22,225 bases of DNA from Sulfuricurvum sp. IAE1 (GTDB taxonomy: Bacteria > Campylobacterota > Campylobacteria > Campylobacterales > Sulfurimonadaceae), in contig CAMBHX010000013.1 of assembly GCA_945867285.1 (NCBI GenBank), positions 1 through 22,225 of the forward strand, written 5' to 3'. Position numbers and translations under genes: made by a program. Position 1 is the first letter of the stretch, and every line of letters starts with the position of its first letter. Below the pieces are notes generated by a model. That model had not been told where the DNA came from, searched no databases, and saw only the letters and a program-made list of their open reading frames with translations. Shown piece by piece: positions 1 to 8,402 of this stretch.

Positions 1-918
1 AGTGAAGCGTTAAGTCTGGATGATTTTAACCCCACTGATTTTTTCTTTGATTTTGTGAGTGGATCGGATGAATTAATTTCTTGCCAAAAAAATGTACCGT
101 GTATTGCGAGCATGAGTGCTGAAGTATTGATTTCTCTTGTGAAGCTCAAGGGAGATATTGTTTGTGATACAGGTCATTGCCAACAGTGCGAGATAGGTGA
201 AAAAGTTCTAGAGAAATTTTACCCCATGATAGAAGACGTGAACTATCTACTCGAAGCCACACGTAGCGATGCAAATGTTCAACTTGACAACCTAGGATTT
301 AGTCAAGAAAAAGAGGTACCCCAACGACGTGATTTTTTTAAAACATTTCATCTGTCAGGGATTGGTAAAATCCAAGGTGATTTTGAAAAAGAGATTCAAA
401 AATCAACGGATGAGTTTGTAGAACGCTCACTCTTGTCACTCAATACTACGTCGGTAAAAAATAAGGCAATAACACAACGGCGCAAGATTTTTTTTACGGC
501 ACTTAAACGTTCTCCTGTCCCAGAAGTATTGCACGTAGTGGATGGATCAAAGGTAGGTTTTACCTCTCAAAAGCTTTTGGATGAGACGTTATGTACGACA
601 TGCCAAATGTGTTATCGTGTGTGTCCGACAGCAGCACTTAGTTCTGATATGCGTAACTCAAAAATTGATTTTGATCCCTTTTTGTGTATTAAATGCCACT
701 TGTGTCATGATGTATGTGAGCCTAATGCAATTACGTTGTCACCGTCGTATAATCTCAAAGAGTGGTATACGCCTACGGTACAAAACCTAATTACTTATCA
801 GGTGCGTCGTTGTAATGAATGTGACACATTGTTTAGCTCAATTGCAGGTGAAAAAGTATGCCGACGTTGTATGCTTGAAGAAGAAGAGGCTATGGAATTG
901 TGGGGGTTAAATAAATGA
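1..918 (+). CDS. Polyferredoxin-like 4Fe-4S protein (5' end outside window)
   Basis: The frame is open from base 1, so the true start probably lies upstream; a GTG at 55 is possible but has no convincing ribosome site. Counting from base 1, the protein has an N-terminal cysteine set (C28, C34, C55, C60, C63). Two adjacent ferredoxin motifs follow: CxxCxxCxxxCP at 198-209, and CxxCxxCxxxC at 229-239 followed by Glu-Pro. A CxxC...CxxC zinc-ribbon-like tail sits at 271-290. Two [4Fe-4S] clusters are therefore expected, with perhaps a third metal site at each end. No signal peptide is visible in the part seen. The stop overlaps the next start (ATGA), so the gene is translationally coupled to the two small genes downstream. 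Such Fe-S proteins often serve redox-enzyme complexes or their maturation, but the partner lies outside the window. Fe-S binding is secure; the role is not. Confidence 0.8.
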   Translation, partial: SEALSLDDFNPTDFFFDFVSGSDELISCQKNVPCIASMSAEVLISLVKLKGDIVCDTGHCQQCEIGEKVLEKFYPMIEDVNYLLEATRSDANVQLDNLGFSQEKEVPQRRDFFKTFHLSGIGKIQGDFEKEIQKSTDEFVERSLLSLNTTSVKNKAITQRRKIFFTALKRSPVPEVLHVVDGSKVGFTSQKLLDETLCTTCQMCYRVCPTAALSSDMRNSKIDFDPFLCIKCHLCHDVCEPNAITLSPSYNLKEWYTPTVQNLITYQVRRCNECDTLFSSIAGEKVCRRCMLEEEEAMELWGLNK

Positions 919-1352
919 TGAACAATGATAATGCTATTACAACTGAGACGTTGTTGTATGGTTATATAGCTGAGAATGCTCACAGCAGTCGAATGTCAGT
1001 GAGTGTCAATAAGCTGTTTAAAGCCAATGGGGTGAATGCGATGATGATACCCATGAATATTCGTCCTGATGATGTTGGGTTTACGATTTCACAAATGCGT
1101 GGCTCTAAACTCAATGGTGCCATGATTGCCAGTGAGTATCAAGAGGAGGCGCTTGGGTTGATTGACGAGGCGAGTGATGAAGTGAAAACGCAAGGAGTGT
1201 GCGATTTTATTCGTATCATTGAGGGAAAACTCTTCGGTGAGATTATTACTCAAAAAGCATTAGAAAAATATGCCGATACGTTTGACGAAGAAATTGCGAT
1301 GAATGCAATGAGCCACTACTTTTATGATTTAATTACAGGAGAAAACCTATGA
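915..1352 (+). CDS. Stand-alone shikimate dehydrogenase-like N-terminal domain, catalytically degenerate
   Basis: A 145-residue protein whose residues about 13-110 read like the substrate-binding domain of AroE. It has a YGYIA start, the HS pair at 23-24, a GVNA segment at 39-42, a region resembling the GxNVTxPxK loop at 68-76, a DEASDEVKTQG helix (84-94) and a GKLFG segment at 104-108. The residue aligned with the catalytic Lys is Gln76, the GAVNT signature reads GVCDF, and the NTD(G) aspartate is missing. The NADP-binding Rossmann domain is absent altogether. It therefore should not be a shikimate dehydrogenase and may be a ligand-binding or structural partner of the Fe-S protein before it. 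It overlaps both neighbours by ATGA, so the three products are probably made in step. The fold assignment comes from reading the pattern by eye. Confidence 0.6.
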   Translation: MMNNDNAITTETLLYGYIAENAHSSRMSVSVNKLFKANGVNAMMIPMNIRPDDVGFTISQMRGSKLNGAMIASEYQEEALGLIDEASDEVKTQGVCDFIRIIEGKLFGEIITQKALEKYADTFDEEIAMNAMSHYFYDLITGENL

Positions 1353-1846
1353 ATACTACTGATTTTAGTGATTTGAGAGCTGAATTTGATGCCTTCGTGC
1401 GTGGAAAATGTGAGGATGGTTCGTGTGAAACAACCAGCGATGAAAACGCTGAGGAGTTAGATGAGTATGCTCCGCAATTTGTGGATGAGTTAGGCGATAA
1501 GTTATTGGCTCCCTATCACAGTGGTGTCTATATTTCACGTCTTGACATCAAGCGTATTGCTGAGGCTATTGATGAATCTCTTCCGATCAAAGAGCGCAAA
1601 AAGATGATCAAAGCACTGTTTCGTCATACGACACGTAAAGAGTATCTCGAAGAAGCATTTGCTGAGATCAACCGTCATTTGGGAGGGCGTGAACTTATCT
1701 ATACAGAACTTGCAAATGAGTTTCCTGCATCTAAATATATTTTTGATGGCTATATTGCTAAAATTCGCAAAACTCAGAAGATGTTGACCCAGATTATAGA
1801 GGATTTTGAAGAGATTGAGCCAACGGATGATCCATTGGCATTTTAA
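1349..1846 (+). CDS. Hypothetical acidic protein, third gene of the Fe-S operon
   Basis: I do not recognise this 165-residue protein. It is strongly acidic, with an N-terminal CEDGSC pair (about 21-26), an acidic linker, and a mostly helical remainder carrying a basic patch (KERKKMIKALFRHTTRK, about 77-93). No membrane segment or signal peptide is visible. The start ATG overlaps the previous stop as ATGA and is preceded by AGGAG at about 1339, so translation initiation is well supported. Position and coupling suggest it works with the Fe-S protein and the AroE-like domain. A small chaperone or assembly factor for a redox enzyme would fit, but no motif shows it. The gene ends 12 bases before the convergent pgpA with no obvious terminator between them. 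Confidence 0.7.
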   Translation: MNTTDFSDLRAEFDAFVRGKCEDGSCETTSDENAEELDEYAPQFVDELGDKLLAPYHSGVYISRLDIKRIAEAIDESLPIKERKKMIKALFRHTTRKEYLEEAFAEINRHLGGRELIYTELANEFPASKYIFDGYIAKIRKTQKMLTQIIEDFEEIEPTDDPLAF

Positions 1847-1858
1847 ATAGAGTTTCTT

Positions 1859-2365
1859 TTAGCCAATCAACCCACTTTTTAAGATCAACTGCCACACGAT
1901 GGCAGTAGTAATCCCTGCGGCAAAGCCTGCAAGAATATCATCACCCATAACACCCCATCCCCCTTTGGCTTCGCGGTCGATTCGCCCGATAAGGGAAGGT
2001 TTTTTGATGTCATAAAGACGGAAGAAAATAAAACTAAGGATGATTTGAACGGTTATGCCGTTGTTCCATTGACCAATTTCACCCCATCCAAACGTTATCC
2101 CCGGTGCAATTGCCAATGCAAGCCACATCCCGACGAGTTCATCGATAACAATTTTTTGATTATCGTGGATGCCGCTTTGCAGTTCATAGTTATCAATTGT
2201 TTTGATTGCGATGAGAGTGATAAGAATGCTTAACAACAAAAGCGTTTGGGAACCTGCATACATCAAAATAATGACCCCAAATGGTAACGCTACAAGTGTC
2301 CCAACAGTTCCAGGAGCTTTGGGCGAATGACCGCTTTTGAAGAGGGTGAGAAAAAGCCAATTCAT
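1859..2365 (-). CDS. pgpA: Phosphatidylglycerophosphatase A
   Basis: A 168-residue membrane protein of the PgpA family, which dephosphorylates phosphatidylglycerol phosphate to phosphatidylglycerol in the inner membrane. The N-terminal GHSPKAPGTVGTL segment, the central KIVIDELVGMW motif and the C-terminal DREAKGGWGVMGDD motif are the family's conserved acidic and glycine-rich signatures. Hydrophobic segments lie at about 22-55, 78-88, 105-115 and 143-165. It is the last gene of the leftward operon, starting 9 bases after the Sat-like gene ends. Length and motifs are normal for the family. Confidence 0.92.
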   Translation of the reverse strand: MNWLFLTLFKSGHSPKAPGTVGTLVALPFGVIILMYAGSQTLLLLSILITLIAIKTIDNYELQSGIHDNQKIVIDELVGMWLALAIAPGITFGWGEIGQWNNGITVQIILSFIFFRLYDIKKPSLIGRIDREAKGGWGVMGDDILAGFAAGITTAIVWQLILKSGLIG

Positions 2366-2374
2366 GAGTATTCC

Positions 2375-3568
2375 TTATGTTAATGATGTTGTTTGATAGA
2401 GGTTCATGAGTTCAGTATAAAAGTCTTTTTCACTGTGTTCTTCGAGAAGACCGTTGATGGGCATAATGTTGTAATAGAGTTTAGAGAGGTTTTTAAAACG
2501 ATTGGGAAACAAGCTGGAAACAACTAGCGATGAAATCTCTTTACGTACTAAAACGGCTGGTGGGAGCAATCCCTCTTTCATCAGTTCCAAAATGGATTCA
2601 GAGTTATAGGAAATGTGGTGGTGGTGACCATGGGGGCAGGTTTGGACGCTGACAAGTGTTTTACACAGATTACAATAAACGTATTCGCTGGCAATAGAAA
2701 TTTCGATTTTCAGGCTCTCAAGGCGATCAACAATCGATTTGTTAGTATTTTTGTCGTAATACATCCCGATGCCTGCATGATTTTGCCCTATCATCAGACG
2801 GTCACATCCATAGTTGAGTGCTACGATGGCATCCAGTAAAATTTCATTGCTCCCAGCAAAAAGATAGCTGCTCTCAAGAGGGACAATAATAACCCTACCT
2901 TGAGGGAGATAATTATTAATAAAATAATTAACTGTTTCGTAGCGCAAGGCATACTCAAGACCATTGTTGTTGTCATAGGGTTTTAGGAGAAAAATAACAA
3001 TCAAATCACTACGCTCTAGACTTTGGCGGATGAGACGCTCATGTGCTCTATGAAGAGGATTAGCAGCCATAAAAATAGCAGTAGTATGCTCAGCATCTAT
3101 CCCTTCTTTGGCTTTTTGGATGGAAGCTTGTAGTGCTTTAATTGAATCTGTCTGAACGGTATATTCACCACATACAGCGTAGTTCCCAAGACGTTTATAT
3201 GTTGCATTGACTCCAGGGTGTGAGAGGTCATGCGTTCCATAGATTTGTTGAAGCCGTTGGGTTGGATTGATAGAAAAAATTTCGTCAACACACAGTTCAC
3301 CTACGATGAATCCATCACAGATTAAATCTAAAATCTCATCTTTATGAGCACTGGTTAAAATCGCTTCATTAGTTTTTCCACTGGGGGAAAGGATAAGTGG
3401 AAAGGGAAAAATTGAGTCTTCAAAGAGTCCAGTTTCAAGGACATTTGCACATTGGGCTGCATTCATGAGTCGTGTCACTGGAAGTAGCATTCCAGCTTTT
3501 AGTAATGAGAGGGCACTTAATGCCTCTTGATCGATGTGAAGTTCTCTATTTTTTCTTGACGATGCCAT
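2375..3568 (-). CDS. ATP-sulfurylase (sulfate adenylyltransferase) homologue with altered active site
   Basis: A 397-residue protein with the overall plan of bacterial Sat: a PUA-like N-terminal domain, a DLSHPGV segment at 114-120, the nucleotidyltransferase core, and a zinc-like site (C299, C302, C311, H313) followed by a poly-His stretch. The HxxH of the active site is present (H173, H176). However, the usual QxRNPxHxxH reads MAANPLHRAH (167-176), so the catalytic Arg and the preceding Gln are lost. The GRDHAG motif reads GQNHAG (261-266). Both changes remove residues that bind sulfate or ATP in characterised enzymes, so activity as a sulfate adenylyltransferase is doubtful. The start ATG lies inside the end of the upstream regulator gene (23-base overlap). 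No other sulfate-assimilation gene is in the window. I recall a homologue at the same position in C. jejuni (Cj1609), which suggests a conserved but unexplained role. Confidence 0.82.
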   Translation of the reverse strand: MASSRKNRELHIDQEALSALSLLKAGMLLPVTRLMNAAQCANVLETGLFEDSIFPFPLILSPSGKTNEAILTSAHKDEILDLICDGFIVGELCVDEIFSINPTQRLQQIYGTHDLSHPGVNATYKRLGNYAVCGEYTVQTDSIKALQASIQKAKEGIDAEHTTAIFMAANPLHRAHERLIRQSLERSDLIVIFLLKPYDNNNGLEYALRYETVNYFINNYLPQGRVIIVPLESSYLFAGSNEILLDAIVALNYGCDRLMIGQNHAGIGMYYDKNTNKSIVDRLESLKIEISIASEYVYCNLCKTLVSVQTCPHGHHHHISYNSESILELMKEGLLPPAVLVRKEISSLVVSSLFPNRFKNLSKLYYNIMPINGLLEEHSEKDFYTELMNLYQTTSLT

Positions 3569-4433
3569 ATTTCTTTCTCTTTTCCCATAGGCTTTTGCGT
3601 GAAATACCCAATTTTTTGGAGAGTTCGGTGTCTGGGAATTTATTTTGAAAATTAATCATAATATACTTAACATACTCTTCGATTGGTAAAATTTCTCCAT
3701 TATCAAAAAAATTGCTTTCATTTTCCATTTCAATGATGCCAAAAGGTGTGTCATCTATGCGCTCTGTGCTAGAGATAATACATTGTCTTTTTGAGACGAG
3801 ATCAAAAAATGCTCTGGTGTCATTTTTTTTGAGACTTTGATAGTCGGTAATGTAAATAACCCCATGAGGTGCAATGGCCATAATCTCCGCAAAAGCATTT
3901 GGAGAGTTGAGGGAAATATAATGAAGTTGTTTTTTATGATGATTAGCATAGCGAAAGGCAAATGCATCTGCATATTTTTGATGACCACCACATATCATTG
4001 TAGGAAGTTCAGTTTTTTCAAAATCTTCGTGGATTTTAATACCACCAAAGGTGTGATTGAGGTAGCGATCATAGGTCAGATTTTGATGACGAAGTCGTTC
4101 ATGATTTTGAAAATGTTCAATTTTACGAATTAACTCTTCAATCATAAATGGCTTTAGGATATAGTCTTTTGCACCTGCGGCTAACGGTTTTGAAACAGTA
4201 TCATTACTCACATAGGATACCATAAGAATAACGACAGAGTTTTTATAGGTATCAATTACAGGATAAATATCTTGTCCGCTGATATTGGTTGAAAGGAGGA
4301 CGACATCATAAGGAATCCCTTTTAGAGAATCTTTAGTGGAGCTTCCAATATCACAGTTGTGATTGAGCTCACTTAGTTTGGATGCTATGCTCTGTGCGAG
4401 ATAAATCTCATTTTCGATAATTAAAACATTCAT
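3546..4433 (-). CDS. HP1021/CemR-type atypical orphan response regulator
   Basis: A 295-residue regulator with an N-terminal receiver domain (about 1-115) and a C-terminal Fis-like helix-turn-helix (about 265-292, with KKLGISRKSLWEKRKKYG). The strand that normally ends in the phospho-accepting Asp reads DVVLLSTNISG, with Ser48 in the Asp position, while the conserved Lys94 remains. It therefore probably works without phosphorylation. This matches the HP1021 family, known in Helicobacter as a redox-responsive regulator that also binds oriC, and in C. jejuni as CemR/Cj1608. Four cysteines are present if a TTG at 4445 is used, three from the ATG. I prefer the ATG at 4433 because it forms an ATGA overlap with the ispDF stop and gives the usual receiver start MNVLIIEN. 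No cognate kinase gene is adjacent. Confidence 0.88.
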   Translation of the reverse strand: MNVLIIENEIYLAQSIASKLSELNHNCDIGSSTKDSLKGIPYDVVLLSTNISGQDIYPVIDTYKNSVVILMVSYVSNDTVSKPLAAGAKDYILKPFMIEELIRKIEHFQNHERLRHQNLTYDRYLNHTFGGIKIHEDFEKTELPTMICGGHQKYADAFAFRYANHHKKQLHYISLNSPNAFAEIMAIAPHGVIYITDYQSLKKNDTRAFFDLVSKRQCIISSTERIDDTPFGIIEMENESNFFDNGEILPIEEYVKYIMINFQNKFPDTELSKKLGISRKSLWEKRKKYGIVKKK

Positions 4434-5551
4434 ACATTTTTCCAATCAAAATAGTGTAGTGAAGCAGTTGCAAGTACTCCGATTCCCTCTTTACGCCCAA
4501 TAAAGCCAAGATGTTCGGTTGTTGTTGCTTTGATATTGAGTCGTGAGGAGGGAATACCTAGAAGTTGACTTAAGACTTTTCGTATTTGATCTTTGTAGGG
4601 AGAGACTTTGGGTATTTGTGCAATGATGGTGATGTCGGCGTGAGAGACAACGAAACCAAATTGATGCAGTTTAAGAACACAACGTTTTAGAAGTTCTTTG
4701 GAGTCAGCATCTTTATAGATACTGTCAGTATCTGGGAATAATTCACCAATGTCACCTAAGCATGCAGCACCCAAAAGAGCATCGATGAGGGCATGGATAG
4801 CAACATCACCATCGCTGTGCGCTAAAAATCCAAAAGAACTTTCAATGTCAACGCCGCCCAATACCATTTTTTTTCCTTCTTGAAAACCATGGACATCGAA
4901 ACCATTACCTGTAAAAGTAACATTAGAGGGGGATTTGAGACAATGCAACGAGGTAATATCTCCAGTATAGGTGATTTTATCTGCCGTGTTGTCACCCATA
5001 ACAAAAAGTCTGGTCGCCCCTGATGCCACCATAGCACTGCTCTCATCAGTAAATTGTTGGGATGTTTCTAAAGCCTTTTTCAGACTCTCGGTTTTAGAAA
5101 GTTGAGGGGTCTGGATCCGTTTGACGTTATCTCGGTTGATTGTTTCATTTTGATACACGATAGTATCAGAGACATTAAGAACTGGGACAATACAATCAGC
5201 TTCATTTTGGTGGGCAAGAAGTCGTTGGATAAGATCAGCACTAATACAGCTACGAGCTACGTCACTAACAAGAACATGAGACGTAGTAGTATGAACAAGT
5301 GCATTATGTAGTGAGTCTTGACGAGTCTCACCACCAGCAATAATAGTATAATTGCACATGGATTTCATGGCACTGACTTCATCAGGATGAGCGACAATAA
5401 TTACTTTCGAAAAGTTTGCTAACAATACGATACTATTAGTAACAAACAACCACATTGGGTCATGATCTATCCGTAGCCATTGTTTTTTGACTGGGACTTT
5501 AAAACGGCTAGAGTTGCCTGCTGCGAGTAAGATAAGTGTCAAATCGGACAA
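4430..5551 (-). CDS. ispDF: Bifunctional IspD/IspF enzyme of the MEP isoprenoid pathway
   Basis: This 373-residue fusion carries two non-consecutive enzymes of the MEP pathway. The first adds CMP to 2-C-methyl-D-erythritol 4-phosphate; the second cyclises the diphosphate to MEcPP. The IspD half (about 1-210) has LILLAAGNSSRF and KKQW near the N-terminus, GGETRQDS (73-80) and a VSDVARS segment. The IspF half (about 213-373) has the metal-binding DVH at 219-221, HSDGDVAIHALIDALLGA, and NIKATTTEHLGFIGRKEGIG. The start is TTG at 5551, six bases after AGGAG, with an in-frame TAA just upstream and no alternative ATG. The fusion is typical of Campylobacterota. It is the first gene of the leftward operon and overlaps the next gene by ATGA. 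Confidence 0.95.
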   Translation of the reverse strand: MSDLTLILLAAGNSSRFKVPVKKQWLRIDHDPMWLFVTNSIVLLANFSKVIIVAHPDEVSAMKSMCNYTIIAGGETRQDSLHNALVHTTTSHVLVSDVARSCISADLIQRLLAHQNEADCIVPVLNVSDTIVYQNETINRDNVKRIQTPQLSKTESLKKALETSQQFTDESSAMVASGATRLFVMGDNTADKITYTGDITSLHCLKSPSNVTFTGNGFDVHGFQEGKKMVLGGVDIESSFGFLAHSDGDVAIHALIDALLGAACLGDIGELFPDTDSIYKDADSKELLKRCVLKLHQFGFVVSHADITIIAQIPKVSPYKDQIRKVLSQLLGIPSSRLNIKATTTEHLGFIGRKEGIGVLATASLHYFDWKNV

Positions 5552-7136
<1,585 letters not shown>

Positions 7137-7162
7137 AAAATTCATACTAGGAGAATTATAAA

Positions 7163-8332
7163 ATGACAGAAGAAATTGTTAAATCAGCATTATCAAAAGT
7201 TACTTACCCAGGTTTTACGAAAGATATCGTTGCATTTGGATTTGTTAAAGAGATTAAAATAGATGGCAAAAGCGTAAGTGTTCTTGTCGATATTACCTCA
7301 AGTGCTCCCGAAGTGGCACATCAGATTACCACTGAAGCTACTGATGAGTTAAAGCTTGCAGGCTGTGAGAATGTTGTTATTAATGTTCAAGCACCCAAAA
7401 TGCCACGTGAAAGCTCATCTAAGGGTAAAAATATTGCTCCTCAGGTAAAAAACTTTATTATGGTTAGTTCAGGTAAAGGTGGAGTTGGTAAATCTACTAC
7501 ATCAGTAAACTTGGCAGTTGCACTTGCAATGCAAGGCAAAAAAGTCGGTCTTTTAGATGCTGATATTTATGGTCCAAATATCCCTCGTATGATGGGTCTT
7601 GAGGGGCAAAAACCTGAAGTTATTGGCAACAAAGTTCTCCCATTAAAAGCATATGGTGTAGAAGTTATGTCTATGGGTTCGTTGATGGAAGAGGGGCAGT
7701 CACTGATCTGGCGTGGTGCTATGATCATGAAAGCTATTGAGCAATTTTTGCGCGATATTTTGTGGTCTGATTTGGACTGTTTGGTTATCGATATGCCTCC
7801 GGGTACGGGTGATGCTCAGTTGACGCTTGCACAGAGTGTCCCTGTAACCGTTGGGGTTACAGTAACAACTCCTCAAATGGTATCACTGGATGATTCACGC
7901 CGTAGTTTGGATATGTTCAAAAAACTCAATATTCCTATCGCAGGAGTTGTGGAAAATATGTCAGGATTTATTGCTCCAGATACGGGTGTCGAGTACGATA
8001 TCTTCGGAAAAGGTACTTCTGAAGCGATGGCAAAACAGTTTGATACTCACATTCTCGCACAAATTCCTATTGAGCCAGCTATTCGTACAGGTGGAGACGA
8101 AGGAAAACCTGTGATCTATTTTGCTCCGACCTCTGAAACAGCCAAACGTTATATGGCAGCGGCAGAAGATTTGTGGGTGACAATTGAAAAAATAAACGAG
8201 GATGGTGGAGTTGATAATCAAGCAATCCAACCTAATACACCTCCAGGTGTATCTGCATGTTCAACGCAAGCGGCAGCAGCCCCAAAAGCATCAAGTGGCG
8301 AAAGTTGCGGTACAGGATGTGGCTGTCACTAA
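7163..8332 (+). CDS. mrp: Mrp/ApbC-family P-loop Fe-S carrier ATPase
   Basis: A 389-residue cytoplasmic protein with an N-terminal MIP18/DUF59-like domain (about 1-80) and a ParA/MinD-type ATPase domain. The P-loop GKGGVGKS is at 104-111, and the family signature VIDMPPGTGDAQLTLAQ is at 208-224. Mrp/ApbC proteins bind and transfer [4Fe-4S] clusters as dimers. In the family, the bridging CxxC normally follows VENMS; here that place reads FIAPDTG (269-275), with Ala271 and Thr274 where the cysteines should be. Instead, the protein ends in a low-complexity tail with C366 and a terminal CGTGCGCH (C382, C386, C388). The cluster site may have moved, or the cluster role may be lost. TAGGAG at 7148-7153 supports the start, and a perfect palindrome follows the stop. 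Confidence 0.93.
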   Translation: MTEEIVKSALSKVTYPGFTKDIVAFGFVKEIKIDGKSVSVLVDITSSAPEVAHQITTEATDELKLAGCENVVINVQAPKMPRESSSKGKNIAPQVKNFIMVSSGKGGVGKSTTSVNLAVALAMQGKKVGLLDADIYGPNIPRMMGLEGQKPEVIGNKVLPLKAYGVEVMSMGSLMEEGQSLIWRGAMIMKAIEQFLRDILWSDLDCLVIDMPPGTGDAQLTLAQSVPVTVGVTVTTPQMVSLDDSRRSLDMFKKLNIPIAGVVENMSGFIAPDTGVEYDIFGKGTSEAMAKQFDTHILAQIPIEPAIRTGGDEGKPVIYFAPTSETAKRYMAAAEDLWVTIEKINEDGGVDNQAIQPNTPPGVSACSTQAAAAPKASSGESCGTGCGCH

Positions 8333-8341
8333 GCTATCACC

Positions 8342-8365
8342 TTTTAGCCTAAATTTAGGCTAAAA
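8342..8365. terminator. Perfect 24-bp palindrome after mrp (probable bidirectional hairpin terminator)
   Basis: Bases 8342-8365 equal their own reverse complement. As RNA they form a 10-bp stem (TTTTAGCCTA pairing with TAGGCTAAAA) around an AATT loop, beginning nine bases after the mrp stop. The T and A ends give a weak U-tract on either strand. The same bases also cover the -35 area of the candidate promoter for the next gene, so an operator role is an alternative. Confidence 0.55.
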
Positions 8366-8369
8366 CATT

Positions 8370-8375
8370 TATAAT
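8370..8375 (+). promoter_or_regulatory. Candidate -10 box (TATAAT) for the GGDEF gene
   Basis: A perfect TATAAT. Transcription would start near 8382, giving a leader of about 20 bases before the ATG at 8403. The -35 area lies in the palindrome and is not consensus. A second TATAAT at 8395-8400 is too close to the ATG to make a normal leader. Confidence 0.45.
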
Positions 8376-8376
8376 C

Positions 8377-8396
8377 TACCCTTTACTCAAAGGGTA
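8377..8396 (+). promoter_or_regulatory. Hairpin covering the ribosome-binding site of the GGDEF gene
   Basis: TACCCTTT (8377-8384) pairs perfectly with AAAGGGTA (8389-8396) across an ACTC loop. The only plausible Shine-Dalgarno (AAAGGG, 8389-8394, eight bases before the ATG) lies in the 3' arm, so the hairpin would hide it. If transcription starts near 8382, part of the 5' arm would be lost, so the effect depends on which promoter is used. Confidence 0.4.
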
Positions 8397-8402
8397 TAAT
8401 TT

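Noticed and set aside
4434..4445. TTG at 4445 as start of the response regulator
   Set aside because: It would add MEKC before the normal receiver start; the ATG at 4433 gives the usual N-terminus and an ATGA overlap with ispDF. It cannot be fully excluded.
4430..5551. ispDF as an accidental read-through of two genes
   Set aside because: One continuous frame holds both complete domains, and the fusion is usual in this phylum.
7961..8230. Minus-strand open frame opposite mrp
   Set aside because: It lies wholly opposite the conserved mrp coding sequence, matches no family and has no credible start signal; it is a shadow frame.
8395..8400. TATAAT directly before the GGDEF start codon as its promoter
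   Set aside because: A start site 6-8 bases downstream would fall inside the coding region; the TATAAT at 8370-8375 fits better. It remains possible only for an internal or shorter product.
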